A stretch of 64,000 bases of DNA from Saccharothrix syringae (GCF_009498035.1 NZ_CP034550.1:5456001-5520000), one strand, 5' to 3'. Counted from the first letter of the stretch, positions 20,101-28,690 are shown. The notes: generated by a model not told the origin, from the sequence alone. A program made the numbers and translations.

Positions 20101-20760
20101 TTACTTCTTGGAGAATCCGGCTCGGACGTAGGCGATGCCTTGTCCCCAGGCGCCGAGGTGTTCGGCGGCGATGTCGGTGACGCCGTCGTAGGTCTCGGAG
20201 CGGGCCCAGTCGCGCTGCAGTTCCGAGAGCACGCCGATGGTGGTGACGGGGACGATGCCCTTCTGGGTCATGCGGGCGATGGCGGCGTCGTGGGTGGCGG
20301 GGGTGGCGCCGGCGGAGGCGTCGACGACGGCGAAGACCTCGTAGCCGGCCTCGGCCGCGGACAGCGCCGGGAAGGTCAGGCAGACCTCCGTCCACAGGCC
20401 GGCCATGACCAGGCGGCGGCGGCCGGTGGCCTCGATCGCGGCGCGGAAGTTCCCGTCCTGCCAGGCGTTGAGGTGGGAGCGGTCGATCACCCCGGTGTCG
20501 GGGAAGAGGCGGGTGATCTCGGGGAGCAGGGGGCCGGAGAAGGTGTCGGCCGCGATCGAGGTGAGCACGGTGGGGATGGCGAAGAGCTTGCCGAGCTTGG
20601 CGAGCACGGCCACGTTGTTGATCACGGTCTGGGGGTCGGCGCTGCGCGCTCCGAAGATCATCTGCGGCTGGTGGTCGATGAAGACGAGGGCGGCGTCCTC
20701 GGTGCTGAACAGGGCCTTGACGGCGCTGTCGGGCAGGTCCGACAGGGGGTTGGCCACCAT
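20101..20760 (-). CDS. Isochorismatase-family cysteine hydrolase
   Basis: 219 residues. Catalytic triad candidates are D29 (LVFIDHQ), the Lys-equivalent region and the nucleophilic Cys in RRLVMAGLWTEVCLTFPAL. The family includes isochorismatases, nicotinamidases and N-carbamoyl hydrolases; GLWTEVCLTFPA is close to the YcaC-type hydrolases of unknown substrate. It is divergent from an HxlR regulator, which is its likely repressor. Confidence 0.9.
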   Translation of the reverse strand: MVANPLSDLPDSAVKALFSTEDAALVFIDHQPQMIFGARSADPQTVINNVAVLAKLGKLFAIPTVLTSIAADTFSGPLLPEITRLFPDTGVIDRSHLNAWQDGNFRAAIEATGRRRLVMAGLWTEVCLTFPALSAAEAGYEVFAVVDASAGATPATHDAAIARMTQKGIVPVTTIGVLSELQRDWARSETYDGVTDIAAEHLGAWGQGIAYVRAGFSKK

Positions 20761-20775
20761 GACACCCTCACAATT

Positions 20776-20849
20776 GGATAGGGACTTTCCTTTAGAAAGC
20801 GGATGAGCGAAGGTTAGCGCGCCTCGGCGCTACGGGCAAGCCACTATCC
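20776..20849. promoter_or_regulatory. Divergent operator region of isochorismatase/hxlR pair
   Basis: Half-sites GGATAG (20776-20781) and CTATCC (20844-20849) face each other near the two start codons. A small hairpin CTTTC/GAAAG (20785-20799) lies between. The layout fits an HxlR regulator binding both promoters. Confidence 0.4.
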
Positions 20850-20866
20850 GTTGGTAAGCTGCGGGG

Positions 20867-21250
20867 GTGACCTACGAGCCGGACTTCTGCCCCCGCTACC
20901 ACGAGGCCGTCGAGATGATCGGCCTGCGGTGGGCCGGAGTCATCCTGCGCGAGCTGCTCCGGGGCGCCACCCGCTTCAGCCAGATCGGCGACGCCATCCC
21001 CGACATCACGGACAAGCTGCTGTCCGCACGGCTCAAGCGCTTCGAGAGCGAGGGCATCGTCGAACGCATCGTGCTGCCCACCACGCCCGTCACCATCGAG
21101 TACCGGCTCACCGACAAGGGTCGCGCCCTGGAAGCAGCCGTCCAGGCGATCGCCACGTGGGCCGAGACGTGGCTGCCGGCTCTGGCCCAGCCCGACGACG
21201 CAGCCCAGCCCGACGCAGCCCAGCCGGACACGGCGGGGCGGCGCGGTTGA
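20867..21250 (+). CDS. HxlR-family transcriptional regulator
   Basis: 127 residues from GTG 20867. Characteristic HxlR segments: CPRYHEAVEMIGLRWAGVILRELL, TRFSQIGDAIPDITDKLLSARLKRFESEGIVER and EYRLTDKGRALE. Its tail has three DAAQP-like repeats (QPDDAAQPDAAQPD), probably disordered. It is divergent from the isochorismatase-like gene, so it probably controls it in answer to a reactive compound. Confidence 0.92.
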   Translation: MTYEPDFCPRYHEAVEMIGLRWAGVILRELLRGATRFSQIGDAIPDITDKLLSARLKRFESEGIVERIVLPTTPVTIEYRLTDKGRALEAAVQAIATWAETWLPALAQPDDAAQPDAAQPDTAGRRG

Positions 21251-21498
21251 CGCACGCTGAACCGCCGCCCGCTGCCTGCTCGTGCGGCACGACGAGCCGA
21301 CCGGCGCGGCGCGGCCGGACATCGGGCAGTCGTCGCTGAACCCCAGCGCCAGGATCTCCGCCGCGCGCTCCAGCGCCCCCGGGCGGCCGCTTCCCCACCG
21401 AGGTCCTGCGCTCCGCCGCATCGCATGACCCCGTACGACTCTCCCGACCGGCACCAACCCGCTACTCCGCACTTCGGGTCAGCTTCAGGGGGCCTGGG

Positions 21499-21532
21499 CG
21501 GTGGGGGTGCGTCCGCGGGCGCACCCCCACCG
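21499..21532 (-). terminator. GC-rich hairpin terminator of the coiled-coil gene
   Basis: CGGTGGGGGTGCG (21499-21511) pairs perfectly with CGCACCCCCACCG (21520-21532) across an 8-base loop, five bases after the stop of the gene at 21537. Confidence 0.7.
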
Positions 21533-21536
21533 GGTG

Positions 21537-22682
21537 CTACGACACCGGCCGGCCCGTGGCGAGGGTGACCACGGCGTCGAGCAAGGCCGACACCTTCCCG
21601 TCGTGCCCGGTGTGGTCGTGCCCGGTCTCGTCGCGCGCCTCGCGGTGGCGCTTGACGGTGTTGGCGATGCGGAACAGCAGCGCCTCGTGGTGCTCGCGGA
21701 CCTGTTCGAGCCGGTCGACCCGTTCGGTCTGCGCCCCCAGCCGCTGGGCGAGTTCGCCGACGCGCTGCTCCTGCTCGGCGCGCAGCGCGACGCCCTCGGC
21801 CCGTGCCCGCTCCACCTTGTGCTCGGCGTCGGCGATCCTGCGCTCCGCGTCGGCGACCCTGCGGTCGGCCTCGGCGACGGCCCGTGCGACCTGCTCGGCG
21901 CTTTCCCGCCGGGCGCGTTCCGCCGCGGCCTCCGCGTCCCGGGCGCGGGCGCGGTGCTCGTCGAGCCGTTCCAGCGTGGTCTTGAGCTCACCGCGCAGCG
22001 CGGCGGCGTCCTCCCGGGCCGCGGCCGCCGTCCCGGTGGCCTCCCGGACCCGTTCGTCCGCCGCCGCCGTGGCCGCGGCGACCGCGGCCGCCGCACTGGC
22101 CGTGGCGCGTTCGGCCTGTTCGCGGGCCGCGTCGCGCTCGGCCAGCAGGCGCTCGCGGGCGCGCACCGCGTCCTGGCGTTCCCGCTCGGCCGCGTCGCGG
22201 ACCCGCAGCGCCTCGGTCCGCTCGGCCCGGGCCGCCTGCGCCTGACGCAGCGCCTCGTCCCGCGCGGCCTCGGCGGCCAGGGTCCGCTGCTCGGCCTCCT
22301 CCTTGGCGGCCGCCGCGGCCGCGGCGGCCTGCTCGGCCTGTTCGACGCGGGCGATCAGCTCGTCGCGCAGCCCGGCGAGCAGTTCCCGGGAGGTCCGCAC
22401 GGTCTCGGCCAGGTCCTGCACCGGCTCCCACGCCTCGTCCAGCTGCCCGGACAGGTCCAGCACGGTCTGCCGCAGGGCCGGTGCGCCCCCGGTCGCCTCG
22501 GCGGCGCGGGCGGTGACCCGCTCGGCCCGCGCCCGTGCCTGGCAGTCCCGTTCCTCGGCGGGGCAGTAGCGGGGCGGTCGCCCGGTGGGGCGGCGGGCCG
22601 CCACGGGACGTCCGCAGTAGGCGCAGGGGCGGGTTCGCGCGGCGGGCGGGGCTTCCACCTGCGCTTCTTCGGCAGCAGTCAC
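21537..22682 (-). CDS. Zinc-knuckle long coiled-coil protein (KfrA-like)
   Basis: 381 residues from GTG 22682 (GTG 22700 would add six). A small Cys cluster opens it (CAYCGRP near residue 20, RYCPAEERDC), likely a zinc knuckle. From about residue 90 to 350 it is one Ala/Glu/Arg coiled coil. The end is basic and His-rich (HDHTGHDG). Zinc or DNA-binding head plus long coil recalls KfrA/SMC-like plasmid and nucleoid proteins. TACGAT at the right distance before GTG 22682 suggests a leaderless start. The large palindrome at 22765-22790 lies 80 bases upstream and could be its binding site. Confidence 0.8.
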   Translation of the reverse strand: MTAAEEAQVEAPPAARTRPCAYCGRPVAARRPTGRPPRYCPAEERDCQARARAERVTARAAEATGGAPALRQTVLDLSGQLDEAWEPVQDLAETVRTSRELLAGLRDELIARVEQAEQAAAAAAAAKEEAEQRTLAAEAARDEALRQAQAARAERTEALRVRDAAERERQDAVRARERLLAERDAAREQAERATASAAAAVAAATAAADERVREATGTAAAAREDAAALRGELKTTLERLDEHRARARDAEAAAERARRESAEQVARAVAEADRRVADAERRIADAEHKVERARAEGVALRAEQEQRVGELAQRLGAQTERVDRLEQVREHHEALLFRIANTVKRHREARDETGHDHTGHDGKVSALLDAVVTLATGRPVS

Positions 22683-22764
22683 CCGAAGATCGTACCGCAC
22701 TTCCCGTTTCTGGTAACCCTAACTCGTTCTTGTTGTCGAAAACAGAAACCTCCCCAGAGAGGTT

Positions 22765-22790
22765 ACCGAGATAAGTGGCCTTATCTCGGT
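22765..22790. promoter_or_regulatory. 26-base near-perfect palindrome
   Basis: ACCGAGATAAG (22765-22775) and CTTATCTCGGT (22780-22790) flank TGGC. It could be a TetR-type or partition-protein binding site; its position upstream of the coiled-coil gene makes that gene its likely target. Confidence 0.6.
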
Positions 22791-22899
22791 GCTATGTGCG
22801 GATGTGAACCAGCCTGACCGGAGGGCTCCTGTGACGCGCAGGGGCACGGTCGGGGCCTGGACCGGGCCGCTGGACGGTGAGCGGGGAACCGCTATATGG

Positions 22900-22915
22900 T
22901 TCAGTTGTGGCTGAA
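22900..22915. promoter_or_regulatory. Inverted repeat and AT-rich promoter-like site
   Basis: TTCAG (22900-22904) and CTGAA (22911-22915) surround six bases, just after the AT-rich CTATATG at 22892-22898. It is a candidate promoter/operator for the downstream regulator-methyltransferase unit. Confidence 0.4.
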
Positions 22916-22950
22916 ATAGCTAGCAACGACTGCAAGTCGAGGTGGTGGTC

Positions 22951-23085
22951 GTGACCGCGCGGCCGGAGTGCGTGGCGCTGTCCGGCCTCGGCACCCGCTG
23001 CGCGGGCGACCTCCACCACCTGCGCCGGCCCTGGTCGGCCGCCGCCACGGCATGGGCCGGCGGACGCGGGAGCGGGGCGCCGTGA
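22951..23085 (+). CDS. Possible 44-residue upstream frame coupled to the regulator gene
   Basis: GTG 22951, with GAGGTGG upstream, opens a 44-codon frame that ends in a GTGA overlap with the regulator start (GTG 23082, stop 23083-23085). The peptide contains two cysteines (PECVAL, TRCAGD) and is basic. The overlap argues for coupled translation, but such a short frame in GC-rich DNA can arise by chance. No family recognised. Confidence 0.4.
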   Translation: MTARPECVALSGLGTRCAGDLHHLRRPWSAAATAWAGGRGSGAP

Positions 23086-23534
23086 GCGGGGAACGTCAGG
23101 ACGAACTCATGCGCTGGGTGGAGCGGGTGGCCACCTTCTGCGTGGAGGAGTGGGGGCTGCCGCCGATCACCGGGCGCGTGCTCGGCTGGCTGATGATCTG
23201 CGACCCGGCCGAGCAGTCCGCCGGCGGGATCGCCGACGCCATCCGGGCCAGTCGGGCGTCCCTGACCTCCACCATGCGCCTGCTCACCACCATCGGGCTG
23301 GTGCGCAAGGTCCGCCGCCCGGGCGACCGCACCGCCTACTACCGCATCGAGGACGACGCCTGGCACAAGGTCGTCCAACGCAAACTCGACGGCCTCGGCG
23401 CGTTCAGCGACATCGCCGAGGAGGGCTTCGCCATCACCGGCCGCGAAGGACCGCGCACCGAACGCATCAAGGCCGCGCAGGAATCCCTGAACTGGCTGCG
23501 GGACCTCGCCGCCCGCAACCCCCCGGAGCACTAG
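23082..23534 (+). CDS. GbsR/MarR-type transcriptional regulator
   Basis: 150 residues from GTG 23082; ATG 23052 is an in-frame alternative. The helix-turn-helix reads PPITGRVLGWLMICDPAEQSAGGIADAIRASRASLTSTMRLL, and the wing KVRRPGDRTAYYRI, as in GbsR-like regulators. A stop-start overlap with a short upstream frame favours GTG 23082. The methyltransferase gene follows seven bases after its stop, so the two form a regulator-enzyme unit. Confidence 0.88.
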   Translation: MSGERQDELMRWVERVATFCVEEWGLPPITGRVLGWLMICDPAEQSAGGIADAIRASRASLTSTMRLLTTIGLVRKVRRPGDRTAYYRIEDDAWHKVVQRKLDGLGAFSDIAEEGFAITGREGPRTERIKAAQESLNWLRDLAARNPPEH

Positions 23535-23541
23535 GAACCCC

Positions 23542-24366
23542 ATGTCACCCCAACACCTGCGCCTCGATCCGGTCCAGGAGACGCTGCTGCTGACCCTGTA
23601 CGCACGAGCACTGGACAGCAAGGCCCCGACCCCGATCCTCGGCGACACCCTCGCCGCGGCGGTCGCGGACCGGATCGCCGAGGACACCGGCTACGACTTC
23701 GCCAAGCTCAAACCCAAGCCGAGTCTCGTCGCGAGCACCGCACTCCGCGCTCGCCGGATCGACGACGTCATCCGCCGGTTCACCACCGCGCACCCCGACG
23801 CGGTCGTCGTCGACCTGGGTTGCGGCCTCGACACCCGGTCGACCCGCTGCGCCCCACCCGCCGGCGTCGACTGGTACGACGTCGACTTCCCCGAGGTCGC
23901 GGACCTGCGCCGGCGATACCTCCCGGACCGGTCACACCTGGTCGCCGCGGACGTCACCGAGCCCGACTGGTCGCGGGCACTGCCCGACGACCGGCCCGCC
24001 GTGGTGGTGGCCGAGGGCTTGTTGCCCTTCTTGCCGGGCGATTCGTTCCGGACCGCGATCCGCCGGCTGACCACCCGGCTCCCGGCCGGTGAACTCGTGC
24101 TCAACGGCTACACCCGCTTCGCCGCCTGGGCGATGAAGTACCACCCCTCGATCAAGGCCCTCGGCATCGACGCCGCCCAGGGCTTCGACGACCCTCGCGA
24201 GCCGGAACACTGGAACGCCGGTCTCACCCTGGTCGCGGAGCAACTGCTCACCCGCGCCCCGGAGGTGGCCGCGTTCCCGCAACCCGTGCGCGCACTCACC
24301 CGGCTCATCGCCCACAGCACGGCGCTGTCCCGCCAAGGCACACGCATACTTCACTACCGCTTCTGA
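23542..24366 (+). CDS. SAM-dependent O-methyltransferase (COG3315 type)
   Basis: 274 residues. The SAM loop is VVDLGCGLDTRSTRC, the acidic site WYDVDFPEVADLRRRYL, and VVVAEGLLPFL the conserved later motif of leucine-carboxyl-methyltransferase-like enzymes, a group that methylates small molecules including polyketides. ATG 23542 follows the regulator stop by seven bases. The acceptor is unknown. A second enzyme of the same superfamily is found at 10978-11829, also coupled to a regulator. Confidence 0.9.
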   Translation: MSPQHLRLDPVQETLLLTLYARALDSKAPTPILGDTLAAAVADRIAEDTGYDFAKLKPKPSLVASTALRARRIDDVIRRFTTAHPDAVVVDLGCGLDTRSTRCAPPAGVDWYDVDFPEVADLRRRYLPDRSHLVAADVTEPDWSRALPDDRPAVVVAEGLLPFLPGDSFRTAIRRLTTRLPAGELVLNGYTRFAAWAMKYHPSIKALGIDAAQGFDDPREPEHWNAGLTLVAEQLLTRAPEVAAFPQPVRALTRLIAHSTALSRQGTRILHYRF

Positions 24367-24569
24367 ACACACACCGCCCGCTTCGCTTTCCGACCGGGAC
24401 CGCCGGGGGTGTCCGCCCGCCGCCCCGGCTCCCGGCCGGCCTGCGGGCGGTGCTGCCGGTGTTGTCGGGTCGCCGGCCGCGGGCGCGGTCGGGTGGGTGT
24501 CCGCGTGCCGCCTACGCGGTCCCCGGGCAGGTGCTGTCACCCGGGCTGCCGGAGTTCCACCGCGCCTCG

Positions 24570-25565
24570 TCACCGCGGCCGCGTGCCGATCGGCCGGTCG
24601 CCGCGCAGGGTGCTGCTGGGCAGGACGCCGTAGGCGGCGCGGTAGGCGGCGGTGAAGCGGCCGTGGTTGGCGAAGCCCCAGCGGGCGGCGATCCGGGACA
24701 CGGTGGTGCGGGCCGGGTCCGCGGCGAGCAGGTCGCGGTGGGCGTGGTCGAGGCGGATGCCCTGCAGGTAGGTCATCGGGGTGGTGTCGAGGTGGCGGCG
24801 GAAGGCGAGCTGCACCGCGCGGACGCCGACGCGGGCGGCGGCGGCGATGTCGGCGACGCTGATGTCCTCGGCGGCGTGGGCGTCGAGGAAGGCGATCGCG
24901 CGCCGCAGCGTCCTGGGGGAGGCGTCGTGGCGGTCCTCGATCGTGGGATCGGTCAGCGCCGTGTTCGGGAAGGTGGCGAGGGTGACGGCGGCCAGCAACC
25001 GCGTCGCGCTCGCGACGACCAGCGGCGAGGCCGCCATCTCCTCGTCGCCGAGCAGGGCCGCGACGTACGACCGGGTGGCCCACCAGTGCGCGGCGGCCGC
25101 CGGTGACCGCGCGTCGAGGCTGGTGAACCGGATCGGCCCGGGGCGCCGGGTGGGCGCGGTGGCGGCGACCCGGGCGAGCGAGTCGAGGTCGAGGATGCAG
25201 TTGGTGAACCGGCCGGGCAGCAGGCGGGCGGTGTAGGGCTGGTCGGGGTAGGCGCCGAGGAAGACCTGGCCGACCTCGTACCGCTGTTCCGCGCCGCGGC
25301 ACGTGCGCTCCACGCGGGCGGTCGACATGCGGGCGACGACCAGCTTGTTGAGCGGCTCGACCCGGAAGTCGAGGTCGGCGGACTGCTCGATGGTGTTGAG
25401 GGTGACGCTGCCGGCCCGGGTGTCCCGGTAGCGCAGCAGGGAGCTGTCCTCGGTGCCGCGGATGCGCATGCCGGTGCCGTACGCGGTGGTGAGGAACTCC
25501 TCGACGGCGTCCACGTCGGTCAGCTCGACCGGCGCCTCGCTCGCGGCTGGCTGGTCCGTGGCCAT
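24570..25565 (-). CDS. AraC-family regulator (AraC_binding_2 type)
   Basis: 331 residues. N-terminal 190 residues resemble the AraC_binding_2 domain (RVEPLNKLVVARMSTARVER, GQVFLGAYP). The C-terminal two helix-turn-helix units are ISVADIAAAARVGVRAVQLAF and RTTVSRIAARWGFANHGRFTAAYRAAYG. ATG 25565 is chosen because GGGAGGAG lies upstream; a longer start at 25595 is possible. It is divergent from a second AraC gene. The 200 bases after its stop hold no recognised gene. Confidence 0.92.
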   Translation of the reverse strand: MATDQPAASEAPVELTDVDAVEEFLTTAYGTGMRIRGTEDSSLLRYRDTRAGSVTLNTIEQSADLDFRVEPLNKLVVARMSTARVERTCRGAEQRYEVGQVFLGAYPDQPYTARLLPGRFTNCILDLDSLARVAATAPTRRPGPIRFTSLDARSPAAAAHWWATRSYVAALLGDEEMAASPLVVASATRLLAAVTLATFPNTALTDPTIEDRHDASPRTLRRAIAFLDAHAAEDISVADIAAAARVGVRAVQLAFRRHLDTTPMTYLQGIRLDHAHRDLLAADPARTTVSRIAARWGFANHGRFTAAYRAAYGVLPSSTLRGDRPIGTRPR

Positions 25566-25896
25566 CGCGCTCCTCCCGGTGGTGACGCGCCGCATGCACG
25601 ATTTACCCGCGGAACGAGCGGCGGCACCACGCCTCGTGGCGATTCCGCCCGCCCGAACGGGTGATAGGGATGCCCCTGCGGCACGCCACCGGGAAACCTC
25701 ATCGTCACCGTGACGAAAGTGGGTGGTGTCCCGGGGTCCCGGGTATTCGGGAAATTTCGGGCGGATACGGCCCGACCGGCGGTTTCGGCGGGTGCCGGCC
25801 TGACCGGTGCCGGCCCTCCACCCACCGGCGCGAGATCTCCCACCGGCCCACCGTCCCGGCGCGCGGTGCCGGCGGGGCGTCGGCGATGCTGTGCGC
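25566..25896. other. Divergent region between two AraC genes
   Basis: No coding sequence recognised. It contains the palindrome CGTCACCGTGACG (25703-25715), a doubled CCCGGG run, and the AT-rich core GGGAAATTTCGGG near 25757-25769. These probably include the promoters of both AraC genes, but no boxes could be assigned. Confidence 0.5.
25703..25715. promoter_or_regulatory. Palindrome CGTCACCGTGACG, copy 1
   Basis: Perfect 6+1+6 inverted repeat between the divergent AraC genes. The identical 13 bases occur again at 32467-32479 in front of the recombinase gene. Confidence 0.4.
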
Positions 25897-26736
25897 GTGG
25901 AGTACGTGTCCAGAGTGCCGCGACCGCCGCTGGACGGGCTGATCGACGACCTCTACTACCTGGAGGGCGCGCCGCCGTACGCCCGGCTGGTGCTGCCGCC
26001 GATGCCCGGGGCGTTGCTCATCGTCAACCTCGGGGCGCCGTTCCGCATCCGCGCCGGCACCGACGTCGAGGCGGCCGAGTACGCCGACGGCTGCGTGATC
26101 ACCACGCCGACCCGCGCGGTGGAGTTCGGCTACCCGCTCCGGACCCGGTCCGTCGGCGTGCACTTCAAGCCGTGGGGGCCGGCGCCGTTCCTGCCGATGC
26201 CCGCGGCCGAGCTGCGGGACCGGCCGGTGGCGGTGGAGCAGGTGTGGGGCCGGCCCGCCGTTGCCGGCCTGCGGGACCGGCTGGCCGCGGCGCCCGGACC
26301 GCACGGGATGCTGGCGCTGTTCGAGGAGGAGCTGGTGCGGCGGCTGCGCGAGACCGCCGGCCTGGGGCTGGTCCGCCACACGAGCGGCGTCATCGCGGCG
26401 ACCGGCGGGACGGCGGCGATCGGCGACCTGGGCGTGGCCGCCGGTGTCAGCAGCACCCACCTGGCACGGCGGTTCAAGGAGCTCGTCGGCGTCACGCCGA
26501 AGCGGCTGGCCCGCACCTACCGCTTCGCCGCCGCCGTGTTCGCGATCAACCCGGCCGGACCGGTCGACTGGGGCGCCCTCGCCGGTGGCGCGGGCTACTT
26601 CGACCAGGCCCACTTCGGCCACGAGTTCCGGGCGTTCACCGGGCTCACGCCGACCCGCTACGTCGAAATCCGGCGGCGGTTCCTGCGCGAACACCCCGGC
26701 CACGTGATGGACGGCTGGCCGCTGCCGGCCGATTGA
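25897..26736 (+). CDS. AraC-family regulator with DUF6597-like N terminus
   Basis: 279 residues from GTG 25897 (V-E-Y-V-S); GTG 25891 adds two. The N terminus (RPPLDGLIDDLYYLEGAPPYA, GALLIVNLGAPFRI) matches the domain common in actinobacterial AraC proteins. The HTH units read AIGDLGVAAGVSSTHLARRF and a second partial one ending GYFDQAHFGHEFRAFTGLTPTRY. It is transcribed toward the DHFR-like gene 65 bases downstream and could regulate it. Confidence 0.88.
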   Translation: MEYVSRVPRPPLDGLIDDLYYLEGAPPYARLVLPPMPGALLIVNLGAPFRIRAGTDVEAAEYADGCVITTPTRAVEFGYPLRTRSVGVHFKPWGPAPFLPMPAAELRDRPVAVEQVWGRPAVAGLRDRLAAAPGPHGMLALFEEELVRRLRETAGLGLVRHTSGVIAATGGTAAIGDLGVAAGVSSTHLARRFKELVGVTPKRLARTYRFAAAVFAINPAGPVDWGALAGGAGYFDQAHFGHEFRAFTGLTPTRYVEIRRRFLREHPGHVMDGWPLPAD

Positions 26737-26801
26737 TTTCCTACAAGAGCGACGGCTCGCGACACGTTAACTTGGGGCACCCCGAAGCAGAGGAGAGCCC
26801 C

Positions 26802-27383
26802 GTGGGCGCGGTGGTCATGTACAGCTCGGTGTCGGTGGACGGCTTCGTCGCGGACGAGGACGACCGACCCGGGCCGCTGTTCGACTGGTTGACCGGCGGT
26901 GACGTCCCGTTGGACGAGGGCGGCGTGCTGAAGGTGTCGCGGACGTCCTACGACCACACCCGGCCGTACTGGGACCGGATCGGGGTGACGATCGTCGGCC
27001 GCCACGTCTTCGACCTGACGGACGGCTGGGACGGGAAGCCCCCGGGCGGGGTCGACCACGTGGTCGTCGTGACGCACCGGCCGGCGCCCGAGGGCTGGGA
27101 CCCCGGGGCGCCGTTCCACTTCGTCGACGGCGTCGAGGCGGCCGTGGCCAAGGCGCGGGAACTCGCGGGTGACCGCATCGTCGAGGTCGCCGCCGGCGAC
27201 GTCGGCGGCCAGGTGCTCGCCGCGGGCCTGGTCGACGAGGTGCGCATGGACGTCGTGCCCGTCGTGCTCGGGTCCGGCAAGCGCTACTTCGGGTCGGTCC
27301 ACGCGCAGCACCTGTTGGAGGACCCCCACGTGGTGGTCCGGGGCAACCGGGTGCTGCACCTGTGCTACCGGGTGCGCCGCTGA
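26802..27383 (+). CDS. Dihydrofolate reductase-like (RibD C-terminal) protein
   Basis: 193 residues from GTG 26802, which has AGAGGAG nine bases upstream. MYSSVSVDGFVADEDD, TIVGRHVFDLTDGW and VEVAAGDVGGQVLAAGLVDEVRMDVVPVVLGSG are the standard RibD_C/DHFR-fold motifs, giving a cytoplasmic NADPH-dependent reductase. The family rarely reduces folate itself; the substrate here is unknown. It lies after an AraC gene and before a convergent MFS gene. Confidence 0.9.
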   Translation: MGAVVMYSSVSVDGFVADEDDRPGPLFDWLTGGDVPLDEGGVLKVSRTSYDHTRPYWDRIGVTIVGRHVFDLTDGWDGKPPGGVDHVVVVTHRPAPEGWDPGAPFHFVDGVEAAVAKARELAGDRIVEVAAGDVGGQVLAAGLVDEVRMDVVPVVLGSGKRYFGSVHAQHLLEDPHVVVRGNRVLHLCYRVRR

Positions 27384-27487
27384 CCGATCCGGGCGGGAAC
27401 GCCGACAAGTCGCTCACCGTGTCGGGGAAACCCGCGCCACCGCGGCGGCGCAGGAGGCGGCCGAGCCTGCTCCGACCGGTGCCGGGT

Positions 27488-28690
27488 TCACCCCGGGGCG
27501 GCGGCGTTGCGGCCCGGCGCGGGCAACCAGCGCGGCATCACGCCGGCCACCAGCAGCGGCACCAGGGCGAAGCCCGCGAACAGCGCGGTGACGCCGAACC
27601 ACCCCGACCCGACCGCGTAGAACACGTAGAACGCCACCGCCACCGCGTCGGTGCCCAGCCCCGCCACCGACGTCACGGTGGCGCGGGCCGTCCCGCTGAT
27701 CACGTCCTGCAACCGCGCCTGGGCCAGCACGATGCTCAACTGCACCACCCCCAGCCCCACCGCGACCGGCACGACGCCCAGCGGGTGCCCGCTCACCGCC
27801 CCCACGGCCAGCAGCACCGCGGCCACGCCCAGCGCCAGGGCCAGCACCGCCGGGCGCAGCAGGGCCAGGCGGCCCGCCAGCCAGCCGCCCGCCGCCTTGC
27901 CGACCACCGCCAGGATCACCACCAGCGGCACGGCCGCGGTCGCCACGCCGGTCGAGCGGGCCAGCAGGGGCAGGTACTCGTCGAGCACCAGCATGGCGGG
28001 CAGCACCGCGGCCAGCAGCGCGGCCCGGCGCACCGCGGTGTCGCGGCGCACCTCCGCGACCCCGCTCGCGAGCATCGCCAGGTAACCGGCGAAGCGCCCG
28101 CGCCCGGGGTGCCGGTCGACGGGGACCTCGGGCAGGGCCAGCGCGACCGCGGCGGTGACCAGGCACACCGCGCCGCTGACGACCTGCACCAGGGCGTAGG
28201 ACCCGGCGGCGAGCAGCGGCACGGCCAGGGCGGTGGCCGCCACGTTCGCGACCAGCGCGGCCACCCTCGCCCGGCCCATCAGCCGCGGGTAGTGCGCCTC
28301 GGCGCCGCCGGCGCGCAGGTGGTCGTACACCAGCGCCTCCAGGGTGCCGGAGGTCAGCGCGTGGCACGCCCCCCACAGCACGGCGCCGACCACGAAGGCC
28401 GGGTAGGAGGGCAGCAGCACCCACAGGGCGAAGCACAGCGCGCGCAGCAGCGCGCCGAGCGCCAGCAGCCGGCGGCGCGAGGTGACGTCGGCCCACGCGC
28501 CCGAGGGCACCTCCAGGGCGAGCGCGGCGAACGCCAGCACGGCGAACAGGGAGGACACCTCCACCGGGTCGAGCCCGGCATCGGTGAACAGCAGGGCGAC
28601 GACCGGCACCACGGGGACGAAGTCGTTGAGCGCGGTGAACGCGTACAGGCCGGTGATCAATTTTCGGGACAGCGCAAATCGAATTGCCAT
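27488..28690 (-). CDS. Major facilitator superfamily transporter
   Basis: 400 residues with about 12 hydrophobic segments. The MFS signature between helices 2 and 3 appears as GAWADVTSRRRLLALGALLRA. The start ATG 28690 leads into MAIRFALSRKLITGLYAFTAL. Its promoter region is shared with the divergent radical SAM gene, suggesting that it exports the product of that enzyme or protects against it (inference). Substrate is unknown; the sequence looks like the drug:H+ antiporter type. Confidence 0.9.
   Translation of the reverse strand: MAIRFALSRKLITGLYAFTALNDFVPVVPVVALLFTDAGLDPVEVSSLFAVLAFAALALEVPSGAWADVTSRRRLLALGALLRALCFALWVLLPSYPAFVVGAVLWGACHALTSGTLEALVYDHLRAGGAEAHYPRLMGRARVAALVANVAATALAVPLLAAGSYALVQVVSGAVCLVTAAVALALPEVPVDRHPGRGRFAGYLAMLASGVAEVRRDTAVRRAALLAAVLPAMLVLDEYLPLLARSTGVATAAVPLVVILAVVGKAAGGWLAGRLALLRPAVLALALGVAAVLLAVGAVSGHPLGVVPVAVGLGVVQLSIVLAQARLQDVISGTARATVTSVAGLGTDAVAVAFYVFYAVGSGWFGVTALFAGFALVPLLVAGVMPRWLPAPGRNAAAPG

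Larger units (their letters stand above)
22701..23081. other. Divergent intergenic region rich in palindromes
   Basis: Between the coiled-coil gene and the GbsR-like regulator. It holds a 26-base palindrome (22765-22790), a TTCAG/CTGAA repeat (22900-22915) beside an A/T-rich TATATG, and the small frame at 22951-23085. Sequence around 22700-22790 and 22890-22930 is clearly poorer in GC than the genes. Confidence 0.6.

Noticed and set aside
21251..21536. Possible gene between hxlR and the coiled-coil gene
   Set aside because: Minus-strand frame has a run of fairly ordinary residues (LERAAEILALGFSDD) but no start signal, and continues antisense into hxlR; treated as non-coding.
24367..24569. 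Gene remnant after the second methyltransferase
   Set aside because: All frames give Arg/Pro/Gly-rich sequence without any recognisable motif.
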